Positions 1-5,071 of a stretch of 5,561 nt of DNA are shown here, piece by piece; the stretch's first letter is position 1; each line of letters starts with the position of its first letter. The position numbers and the translations under genes are program-made. Source of the DNA: DASVAL01 sp035649575 (GTDB lineage Bacteria; Planctomycetota; UBA1135; UBA2386); contig DASRJH010000312.1 of assembly GCA_035649575.1 (NCBI GenBank), positions 1-5,561 on the forward strand, in the 5' to 3' direction. The notes under the pieces were generated by a model. The model saw only the letters and a program-made list of their open reading frames with translations. It searched no databases and was not told the DNA's origin.

Positions 1-505
1 TCACCGGGCACACGAGCAGCACGACCTCGTCGAGGATGCGCCGCACCTCGGCGTCGTCTCTGGACGTCATCTGCCAGACGAGCTCGATGATGTTCTGGCC
101 CGCGATCGCTTCGGTCGCATGCAGACCCCCGTCGATCCACACGAACGCGCGTCCTTCGGCGGCGAGCGCCTTCGCCTGCGTCGCGTCGATGCCGCGGCCC
201 TTGCTGAGCTGCTGGCTGATCGCGCGCAGGCGTTCGAGCCGCGCGTGGTTCTGTGGCGAAGTGATCACCGCCATCAGCATGCGCTGGCCGTAGCTCGTCG
301 GACCGATGTCGACGAGCCGCATGCGATCCGTGCTCTTCTCGATTGCGCGGAAGTAGCGCGCGAGGTCCGTGTAGTTGCAGAGCTGATGGTCGGCTCCGAT
401 CTCGTGCCCGAGGAAGGCGACCGGGCTCTGCACCTGGGCCCGAACGGCCGGCACCAGCAACTCGACGGCGAAGAACAGGGACGCGGCGATCCGGGCGTTG
501 CGCAT
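1..505 (-). CDS. Secreted M14-family zinc carboxypeptidase, N-terminal part (runs off left edge)
   Basis: The minus frame is open from ATG at 505-503 to the window edge, giving 168 residues with no stop. Residues 1-23 form a signal peptide (basic start MRNAR, hydrophobic core, cleavage after AVRA before Q24), so the enzyme is probably exported. The mature part begins with an LGHEIGADHQL segment (about 32-42) and a YGQRM segment near 72-76, as in bacterial M14 peptidases. The motif DGGLHATE at 125-132 supplies the HxxE zinc ligands H129 and E132. The last visible residues (CPV, next codon starting with A) fit the usual PVxNPDG strand. The distal zinc His and catalytic Glu would lie outside the window. 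These enzymes remove C-terminal residues from peptides. E15 inside the hydrophobic core is odd, and no clear Shine-Dalgarno precedes the start. An in-frame ATG at 592 is possible but would bury the signal peptide, so 505 is preferred. No functional link to the plus-strand operon is evident. Confidence 0.85.
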   Translation of the reverse strand, partial: MRNARIAASLFFAVELLVPAVRAQVQSPVAFLGHEIGADHQLCNYTDLARYFRAIEKSTDRMRLVDIGPTSYGQRMLMAVITSPQNHARLERLRAISQQLSKGRGIDATQAKALAAEGRAFVWIDGGLHATEAIAGQNIIELVWQMTSRDDAEVRRILDEVVLLVCPV

Positions 506-592
506 GGGAGCCCGGATGCTACGCACCGCCGGTCGGGCGCGCCGAGGGCATTCCGCGGCCTGACAAGCTAGGGACAGCCAGCCTCCAGGCAT

Positions 593-661
593 GCAACGGC
601 GCCGCAGCGCGGCCGGATGCGTCTTCCGCTGGAGACGCCCCGCGCGTTGCGGCGCCGCAGC
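593..661. repeat. Inverted- and direct-repeat-rich intergenic segment
   Basis: Part of the gene-free stretch between the peptidase start and the small minus-strand gene. A 12-base direct repeat CGGCGCCGCAGC occurs at 597-608 and 650-661. GCAACG (593-598) is complementary to CGTTGC (645-650). GCGCGG (607-612) is complementary to CCGCGC (640-645). GCGTCT (619-624) is complementary to AGACGC (633-638). The inner two stems can nest, so an RNA from either strand could fold into a branched structure. No tRNA or known RNA family is recognised. High G+C content makes chance pairing easy, so function is uncertain. Confidence 0.35.
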
Positions 662-665
662 ATCG

Positions 666-702
666 ACTGAGTTTGGTGGCCCGCAGGGCGACCAGACTCA
701 GT
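666..702. terminator. Long hairpin at the 3' end of the small minus-strand gene, possible terminator
   Basis: Arms 666-677 and 691-702 (ACTGAGTTTGGT and ACCAGACTCAGT) pair at 11 of 12 positions. The twelfth (673/695) is a G-U wobble in plus-strand RNA. The pairing resumes inside as GCCC (679-682) with GGGC (686-689) around a GCA loop, after one G/G mismatch at 678/690. The whole structure is symmetric about 684. It contains the TGA stop (complement of 698-700) of the small minus-strand gene, which suggests a 3'-end hairpin for that gene. There is no U-tract on either side, so it is not a textbook intrinsic terminator. It could instead stabilise the 3' end or be a mobile palindromic repeat. 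Confidence 0.45.
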
Positions 703-918
703 GCACGAGGTCGATCCGCACTCCGTTGCTCGCGCGCAGCACGAGAGCGCCGCCCTGGTCCGCGATCGGCAGGAACTGCACGTGGGTCGTGCCGACCGTC
801 GTCACGGGAGTCGTCCAGCTCCACGTCGCGTTGTCGAGAGCGAGACCGAGGTCTGCACCGTGGTCTGGGCAGACAGGGACAAGGGCACGACGACGCAGAC
901 AGCGAGGAGGATCCGCAT
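698..918 (-). pseudogene. Possible small secreted protein gene interrupted by a frameshift
   Basis: From ATG at 918-916 the minus strand encodes a clean signal peptide (MRILLAVCVVVPLSLSA, cleavage before Q18) followed by QTTVQTSVSL, with almost all codons ending in G or C. This frame then degenerates and stops at 804-802 (38 residues). The other minus frame takes up strongly G/C-ending codons from about DNATWSW onward and runs to TGA at 700-698, ending ...RIDLVH. Joining the two by skipping two bases (or gaining one) near 834-849 gives a product of about 72 residues with a periplasmic or extracellular body. I do not recognise the family. The junction lies in a repetitive stretch (plus strand CGAGAGCGAGACCGAG). 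It may be a genuine pseudogene, a sequencing or assembly error, or less likely a recoding site, since no slippery heptamer is obvious. No strong Shine-Dalgarno is visible upstream of 918. Confidence 0.4.
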
Positions 919-1044
919 GGCGATCGAGGGGTGGAACGGACTTGCGATGGGACCGCAGGAACGGACCCGCGGCGAGGTGCGGGAAGGCCAGCGCGCGGTC
1001 GCCGCAGCGACACCCCGCCCCGCGCGGAATCGTCCGCTTGCGCC

Positions 1045-1067
1045 CAATGGCGTAGCTGGCAATGGCG
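1045..1067 (+). promoter_or_regulatory. Tandem CAATGGCG repeats, candidate regulator site
   Basis: CAATGGCG occurs at 1045-1052 and again at 1060-1067, 15 bases start to start, ending 7 bases before the TTGACA box at 1075. Paired direct repeats just upstream of a -35 element are a usual layout for an activator binding site. The assignment is from position and repetition only; no regulator gene is visible in the window. Confidence 0.3.
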
Positions 1068-1074
1068 CCCTCCC

Positions 1075-1080
1075 TTGACA
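1075..1080 (+). promoter_or_regulatory. TTGACA, candidate -35 box of the efflux operon
   Basis: A perfect consensus -35 hexamer lies 44 bases upstream of the ATG of the Cys-rich gene, in otherwise G+C-rich DNA. At the expected 16-19 base spacing no recognisable -10 box exists (GACCCT at 1098-1103 for spacer 17). An activator-dependent or alternative-sigma promoter is possible, as is chance. Confidence 0.25.
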
Positions 1081-1111
1081 TCCTACGCATTCAGTCGGAC
1101 CCTACGGCCCG

Positions 1112-1157
1112 CGAACCAGTTGGATGGCGCACCACTCGATCGAACCAGGATGGCGCA
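1112..1157 (+). repeat. Imperfect tandem repeat spanning the start of the Cys-rich gene
   Basis: CGAACCAG is followed by GATGGCGCA twice: copy 1 at 1112-1131 has three extra bases (TTG) between the blocks, copy 2 at 1141-1157 has none. The period is 29 bases. Copy 1 contains the proposed start ATG (1124) and copy 2 a second ATG (1150) in another frame. The same ATGGCG core occurs in the two upstream repeats at 1047 and 1062. It may be an operator array or a small local duplication. Confidence 0.5.
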
Positions 1158-1624
1158 GGACCACGTGGGTCGTGCTCACAGCACTGACGCTCGTGTTCTG
1201 CCTCGGCCTCAGCCATCGCTCCCACCTCGTGGTCTGCACGGGACAATGCTGCGCGCGCGCCGCAGCGAACCCGGTGCTGCGCGACCACTGCGATTCGTGT
1301 TGCTGCCGTGAGCACGCGCGCGCCAAGCGTGCGTCTTCTCACGCGAGAGACTCTGCCGCTCCAGGGCAGGAGCCTGGTCCGGCCAGGCAGCGACGGACCT
1401 GCGAACCGGGCTGCTGTGTCGATCTCGCCTTCGACGTGGAGCTCGCGCCCGCGCCACGCGCGGCGGCCGATCACGTGCCGAACGTCGCCGCCATCGAGCC
1501 CGCCAAGGTGCGTTGCGACCTCTCGACGCGCAGCTGGCCGCAATGGCAGTGGCCACACGACACGGGCCCGCCGCGCACCGACCAGCGAACGGCGCTACGC
1601 GCCAGCACGGTCCTGCTCCTCTGA
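1124..1624 (+). CDS. Cys-rich small exported or membrane-anchored protein heading the efflux operon
   Basis: This 166-residue protein has an N-terminal WRR followed by one hydrophobic segment (about 15-29), read as a signal peptide or membrane anchor. The rest would be periplasmic. It has 12 cysteines (26, 38, 42, 43, 56, 59-61, 93, 97, 98, 131) and several His. Motifs are LVVC (35-38), a CDSCCC cluster (56-61), CEPGCCVDL (93-101) and a hydrophobic tail ending LRASTVLLL. This layout resembles, from memory, a family of small proteins found ahead of heavy-metal RND/ABC efflux operons, with HLVLC, CGPCxDIP and LRSTxLLI motifs; that match is unverified. Metal or thiol binding in the periplasm is inferred. 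It is 89 bases upstream of the TolC-like gene on the same strand and is probably co-transcribed. The Shine-Dalgarno is weak. ATG 1124 is the only start keeping the basic residues before the hydrophobic segment. The antisense frame over it is a G+C shadow. Confidence 0.65.
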   Translation: MAHHSIEPGWRRTTWVVLTALTLVFCLGLSHRSHLVVCTGQCCARAAANPVLRDHCDSCCCREHARAKRASSHARDSAAPGQEPGPARQRRTCEPGCCVDLAFDVELAPAPRAAADHVPNVAAIEPAKVRCDLSTRSWPQWQWPHDTGPPRTDQRTALRASTVLLL

Positions 1625-1626
1625 GC

Positions 1627-1651
1627 GACGCCCGGAATCACGGGCTGCGTC
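1627..1651 (+). other. Small hairpin after the Cys-rich gene stop codon
   Basis: GCCCG (1630-1634) pairs with CGGGC (1641-1645) around the loop GAATCA. GAC (1627-1629) can extend the stem by pairing with GTC (1649-1651) across a three-base bulge. It begins just after the TGA at 1622-1624, inside the gap before the TolC-like gene. No U-tract follows, so readthrough or mRNA processing between the two genes is more likely than full termination. Confidence 0.3.
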
Positions 1652-1703
1652 CAGTGTCCTGTCATTGGCGCGGCAACGTCTTCTGCTGTTGCGGTTGTTG
1701 TTC

Positions 1704-1708
1704 AGAGG
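1704..1708 (+). promoter_or_regulatory. Ribosome binding site AGAGG choosing the TolC-like gene start
   Basis: AGAGG is five bases before ATG 1714. It supports 1714 over the upstream in-frame ATG at 1513, which would overlap the Cys-rich gene and place about 67 unlikely residues before the lipoprotein signal. Confidence 0.6.
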
Positions 1709-1713
1709 CTTGT

Positions 1714-2913
1714 ATGTACTCACCTTGGATCATCTTGTTCGCCGGTGCATCGGCGGCCGGCTGCGTCGCCTATGTGGCCGACGACGCCGACGCGAGCACC
1801 GTGGCCGCAGAAGCGGCGCAGCGCCGCGGTGGCACATTCACGTTCGCCGCGGCGTTGGCCGCGGCCATGCGCCAGAATCCCGAGCTGCTGGCGCTCGAGG
1901 CACAAGCCCGCGCCGCCGGTGCGGTCACGCAGCCGCTCGAACTGCAGTCCGAGTATCGCAGCGACGACGAGATGCTCGCGGTGATGCTCGACCCCATCGC
2001 GCTGCTCGGGCTCGGGGCGCGCGGTGGTGCGGCCGCGGTCGCCGACGCCGCGGCCGCCGAAGCCGTCGCGCGCCTCGCGGCCAGCCGCTGGCAGATCACG
2101 GCGGCAGTTGCGGAGACCTTCGTACTCGATGCCGCGCTGCGCTCGCTGTCGGTGCCCGATCTCGCAGCCGACGCGGACGCGTTCCAACGGGCGGGGCTCG
2201 CGTCGCCGATCGCGGCCGATCAGGTGCGCGCGGCGCAGGCGCGCGCCGCCGCGGAAACGCTCGAGCTTGCCAAGGAGACCGAAGCAAACCGCGCGGCGCT
2301 GCGGAACCTGCTGGGTCTTCCGGCCGGCACGCGCGTGGAGTTCGCCGCGTCCGATGCCGAACTGCTGCAGCAGCCCGAAGCGACCGACGCCGCCGTGCTC
2401 GCGCGACCCGATCTCGCGCTGGCCACAGCAAGGTTCCGCGTCGCCGATGCCGAGTTCCGCGCGGCCGTCAGTGACCAGTATCCGTCGCTGATGCTGGGCC
2501 CCGAGTTCCCATTGCGCGGCGGCTCGCTCGAGGCGATGGCGATCCTGCGCGTGCCGATCGGCATGGCGGGCCGGGCCGAGGCCGCGCGCGAACGCCGCGA
2601 GGCCGCGCGCGCCACGCTCGGTGCCGTCTGGGTGCAAGCGAGCAACGCGGCGAACCAGGCCGAACGCGAGCTCGCGGCCGCCGCGGCAGGCGAGACCGCG
2701 TCGAGCCTGAGTCTGCGCGCGAGCACGAAGGACCTCGCCACGGCGCGGCTCGCGCTGCAGGTCGAGATCGAGGCGTTCGATCGCTTCGCGAAGGCCGCGA
2801 CGATGGTCGTTCGCGACACGATGGAGCATCGCACGGCGACGCAAGCACTCGTGCGGGCTCGCGTACAACGCGCCGTCGCCTACGGCTGGCCTCTCGCGGG
2901 GAGCGGGTCATGA
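1714..2913 (+). CDS. TolC/CusC-type outer-membrane efflux lipoprotein
   Basis: A 399-residue outer-membrane channel component of a tripartite exporter. Residues 1-17 form a lipoprotein signal: hydrophobic WIILFAGAS, then lipobox AAGC with C17 as the lipidated residue. Lys and Arg are missing before the hydrophobic core, which is unusual. Two outer-membrane-efflux repeats follow. The first spans about 42-205 and ends with LRNLLGLPAGT (196-206); the second spans about 225-390 and opens with ARPDLALA (230-237), both hallmarks of the family. Each repeat is an Ala-rich alpha-helical region with a short segment likely to form the beta-barrel strands (around 70-95 and 260-285). At about 380 mature residues it is shorter than typical TolC or CusC (about 430-470). 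Its stop overlaps the adaptor start by four bases (ATGA at 2910-2913), showing translational coupling. By analogy it forms the trimeric exit duct for the ABC pump encoded downstream. Confidence 0.85.
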   Translation: MYSPWIILFAGASAAGCVAYVADDADASTVAAEAAQRRGGTFTFAAALAAAMRQNPELLALEAQARAAGAVTQPLELQSEYRSDDEMLAVMLDPIALLGLGARGGAAAVADAAAAEAVARLAASRWQITAAVAETFVLDAALRSLSVPDLAADADAFQRAGLASPIAADQVRAAQARAAAETLELAKETEANRAALRNLLGLPAGTRVEFAASDAELLQQPEATDAAVLARPDLALATARFRVADAEFRAAVSDQYPSLMLGPEFPLRGGSLEAMAILRVPIGMAGRAEAARERREAARATLGAVWVQASNAANQAERELAAAAAGETASSLSLRASTKDLATARLALQVEIEAFDRFAKAATMVVRDTMEHRTATQALVRARVQRAVAYGWPLAGSGS

Positions 2914-4385
2914 GCCACGTCGACCTGTCAGCCCTGCACATCGAGCAGCAACGCACCGCGCTGCCGCCGCGACCGTTGGGGCCACGTCTGCTCGCCGCGG
3001 CTGCCGTGCTGTTGCTGCTCGCCGTCGGCGCCACGTTCGTCTGGCCGCTGCTGCGGTCGGTGCGCCAGGTGCCGATGGCATCCGTGCGCGCAGCGAACGC
3101 GCCGGGCGCCGCGACGACCCTGGCTGAAGCCGTCGGCTGGGTCGAAGCCGATCCGTTCGCCGTGGCCGTGCGGCCGCTCGTGGCCGGCCGCGTCGAGTCG
3201 ATCGCCGTGCTCGAAGGGACTGCCGTGAAAGGCAGCGAGACCGTGATCGCGACGCTGGCGAGTGCCGCGCTGCAGGCCGCGTGCGACCGCGCCACTGCGA
3301 TGCTCGTCGAACGCGAAGCCATGGTCACCGCAGCGGTCGCGGCGCACGAGCTTGCGCAGGCGCGTCTGGCCCAGCGGGCAGAGGCCCGGGCGGCTTCGCT
3401 CGAAGCCACCGCACAGGTGGCCGAGAAAGGGGCGCGCCTCGCGATGGCGCGCAGCGGCGTTTTGCGCGCTGGCGCCGACGCGCGCGCCGCCGCCGCGGCC
3501 TTGACTGCTCATGAGCAATTGCACGTGCTCGGCGACCATCCTCCGCTCGCGCTCGAACGCGCGCGCGCCGCCGCGGCAGCCGCCGACGCCGCGGTATCGA
3601 CCGCCAACGCCGAAGTGCAGGGTCTCGAACGCGAACTCGCCGCTGCGACGGCGAAGCTCGCGCTGGCCAGGGAACTGCTCGAGAAGCCCGTCGATCTCGA
3701 AGGTGCGGTAGCGATCGCGAAGGCCGACGTCGAGAAGGCCCGCGCCGCGGTGGCCAGTGCGCGCACCGATTGCGACATCAGCAAGCGCGAGCTCGCATGG
3801 GCGACGGTGCGTGCGCCCGTCCACGGTGTCGTGTTGCGGCTGCTGACCGCACCGGGTGCTTCCGTCGGACCCGAAGGGGACGCCATCCTTCTGCTCTACG
3901 ATCCGAAGCGCCTGCGCGCCCGCATCGACGTGCCGCTCGGTTCGATCGGATCGATCACCGAAGGCCAGGGCGTCGAGTTGCGCAGCGAGGTCACGGGCAG
4001 CACCGTGATCCGCGGCGTCGTGCAACGTCTGCAGCAGGAGTCGGATCTGCTCAAGAACACGCTGCAGGTCAAGGTGCAGCTGCTCGATCCGCCGCCGCTG
4101 TTGCGTCCCGAGACGCTCTGCCGGGCCCGCTTCCTCGGCGGCGAGACCGTGCCCACGGCAGTCGCTGCCTTCATGGTGCCCAAGGCCGCGCTGCGCGGTG
4201 ACGCCGTGTTCGTGTTCGACCCGAGTCGCGAACGCGCGCGCGCCGTGCCGGTGCAGGTCGTGCACGAACAGGGCGACGACGTCGTCGTGCGCGGCGAGCT
4301 GTCCGTCACGCAGAAGGTCGTGCTGGTCGCCGTCGTGGACGGCGAGAGCATCCGCGAGCAGCTTGTCACCGGGGGGGGCCGATGA
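2910..4385 (+). CDS. HlyD/MacA-type periplasmic adaptor (membrane fusion protein)
   Basis: A 491-residue adaptor linking the inner-membrane ABC transporter with the TolC-like channel. One membrane helix lies at about 27-48, with a short cytoplasmic N-terminus. The first lipoyl half is at about 86-116 (RPLVAGRVESIAVLEGTAV). A long Ala/Glu/Arg-rich coiled coil follows in two arms, about 118-204 and 213-297, with a turn at LGDHPP (207-212). The second lipoyl half is RAPVHGVV (301-308), followed by the beta-barrel and membrane-proximal domains to the C-terminus. Arms of about 85 residues each are nearer to HlyD length than to the shorter MacA hairpin. A GGGGAG Shine-Dalgarno (2898-2903) sits six bases before the ATG. 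The gene overlaps the channel gene and the ATPase gene by four bases each. The last codons run through a tract of eight G. The substrate is not evident from sequence. Confidence 0.9.
   Translation: MSHVDLSALHIEQQRTALPPRPLGPRLLAAAAVLLLLAVGATFVWPLLRSVRQVPMASVRAANAPGAATTLAEAVGWVEADPFAVAVRPLVAGRVESIAVLEGTAVKGSETVIATLASAALQAACDRATAMLVEREAMVTAAVAAHELAQARLAQRAEARAASLEATAQVAEKGARLAMARSGVLRAGADARAAAAALTAHEQLHVLGDHPPLALERARAAAAAADAAVSTANAEVQGLERELAAATAKLALARELLEKPVDLEGAVAIAKADVEKARAAVASARTDCDISKRELAWATVRAPVHGVVLRLLTAPGASVGPEGDAILLLYDPKRLRARIDVPLGSIGSITEGQGVELRSEVTGSTVIRGVVQRLQQESDLLKNTLQVKVQLLDPPPLLRPETLCRARFLGGETVPTAVAAFMVPKAALRGDAVFVFDPSRERARAVPVQVVHEQGDDVVVRGELSVTQKVVLVAVVDGESIREQLVTGGGR
4371..4378 (+). 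repeat. G8 homopolymer at the adaptor/ATPase junction
   Basis: Eight consecutive G encode the end of the adaptor (Gly-Gly-Gly before the final Arg) and lie three bases before the ATPase ATG at 4382. The tract is the only candidate Shine-Dalgarno for the ATPase. A change of length would alter the adaptor tail and break the ATGA stop/start overlap. Confidence 0.6.
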
Positions 4386-5071
4386 GCCTCATCGAACTGC
4401 GCGGAGTGACCAAGACGTTCCGTTCGACCTCGGAGGACGTGACTCCGATCGCGGACCTCGACTTCACCGTGGAACAAGGCGAGTTCGTGTGCCTGATGGG
4501 ACCGTCGGGCAGCGGCAAGACCACGCTGTTGCACCTGCTCGCAGGCATCGACCGTCCGACGCAGGGCACCGTGTTCGTCGCGGGCGAAGAGGTCTCGGCG
4601 CTGTCGCCGAGCAAGCTCGCGCGATGGCGCACGCGCGCCGTCGGCTACGTCTTCCAGCAGTACAACCTGATCCCGGTGCTGACCGCGTACGAGAACGTCG
4701 AGGTCCCGCTGCTGCTGCTGCGGTTGTCGCGAAGCGACCGCGAACGCAAGGTCGGCACGGCGCTCGCCGCGGTCGGCCTGTCGGACCGGGCCCACCACCT
4801 GCCGCGGCAGCTGTCGGGCGGGCAGCAGCAGCGCGTCGCGATCGCGCGCGCGATCGTCGCCGACCCGGTCGCGGTGTTCGCCGACGAACCGACGGGCAAC
4901 CTCGACCGCGCCGCGGCCACGGCGACGCTCGAGCTGCTGCGGCGCCTGGTCGACGAGTTCGGCAAGACGCTCGTCATGGTCACGCACGACCCGCTCGCTG
5001 CGGCGGCCGCGGACCGCATCGTCCACCTCGACAAGGGCCGCATCGTCGCGGCGGAGGCCCACCATGCGTGA
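4382..5071 (+). CDS. ABC transporter ATPase, MacB/LolD type
   Basis: A 229-residue, complete nucleotide-binding domain. Walker A is GPSGSGKT (40-47), the Q-loop glutamine is Q92 in GYVFQQYNLIP, the signature is LSGGQQQR (144-151), Walker B is VAVFADEP (163-170, with E169 as the likely catalytic base), the D-loop is GNLD (172-175) and the switch His is H202 in VTHDP. FQQYNLIPVLTAYENVEVPLL and DEPTGNLD are typical of the LolD/MacB/FtsE group that drives FtsX-like permeases by mechanotransmission rather than by a classic transport path. It would work as a dimer on the cytoplasmic face. Its ATG overlaps the adaptor stop (ATGA, 4382-4385) and its end overlaps the permease start by eight bases. ATPase and permease are separate genes here, unlike Escherichia coli MacB, where they are fused. 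Confidence 0.95.
   Translation: MSLIELRGVTKTFRSTSEDVTPIADLDFTVEQGEFVCLMGPSGSGKTTLLHLLAGIDRPTQGTVFVAGEEVSALSPSKLARWRTRAVGYVFQQYNLIPVLTAYENVEVPLLLLRLSRSDRERKVGTALAAVGLSDRAHHLPRQLSGGQQQRVAIARAIVADPVAVFADEPTGNLDRAAATATLELLRRLVDEFGKTLVMVTHDPLAAAAADRIVHLDKGRIVAAEAHHA

Larger units (their letters stand above)
919..1123. other. Divergent intergenic region before the efflux operon
   Basis: This 205-base stretch separates the divergent minus-strand small gene and the plus-strand Cys-rich gene. It should hold the promoters of both. No open frame in it has convincing codon use. It contains the CAATGGCG direct repeats, an isolated TTGACA box and the first part of an imperfect tandem repeat described separately. 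No good -10 hexamer was found on either strand, which is common in G+C-rich genomes with non-sigma70-like promoters. Confidence 0.5.

Noticed and set aside
343..1311. Plus-strand open frame of 322 codons
   Set aside because: It overlaps the peptidase, the small minus gene and the Cys-rich gene, is Arg/Pro/Ser-rich and lacks any domain. It is a composition artefact.
1091..1558. Minus-strand open frame opposite the Cys-rich gene
   Set aside because: No signal peptide or domain; the plus frame has a membrane segment, Cys motifs and operon position. Some uncertainty remains because neither frame has a confirmed homologue here.
1513..1713. Upstream ATG at 1513 as start of the channel gene
   Set aside because: It would overlap the Cys-rich gene by 112 bases and bury the lipoprotein signal after 67 residues. 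ATG 1714 has AGAGG at good spacing and a lipobox at the right distance.
1308..2474. Plus-strand open frame of 388 codons overlapping the channel gene
   Set aside because: It is extremely Arg-rich, a typical shifted-frame product of G+C-rich DNA, and is inconsistent with the TolC-like frame.
1720..2868. Long antisense open frame (382 codons) opposite the channel gene
   Set aside because: The plus frame has clear TolC-family motifs and a lipoprotein signal. Long antisense frames are expected in G+C-rich coding DNA, and the antisense product has no recognisable domain.
2928..4265. Antisense open frame (445 codons) opposite the adaptor gene
   Set aside because: The plus frame shows lipoyl halves and a coiled coil in the expected order. 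The antisense protein is a low-complexity shadow.
3896..5065. Antisense open frame (389 codons) opposite the adaptor end and ATPase
   Set aside because: It crosses two well-identified plus-strand genes, and the ATPase motifs are unambiguous.
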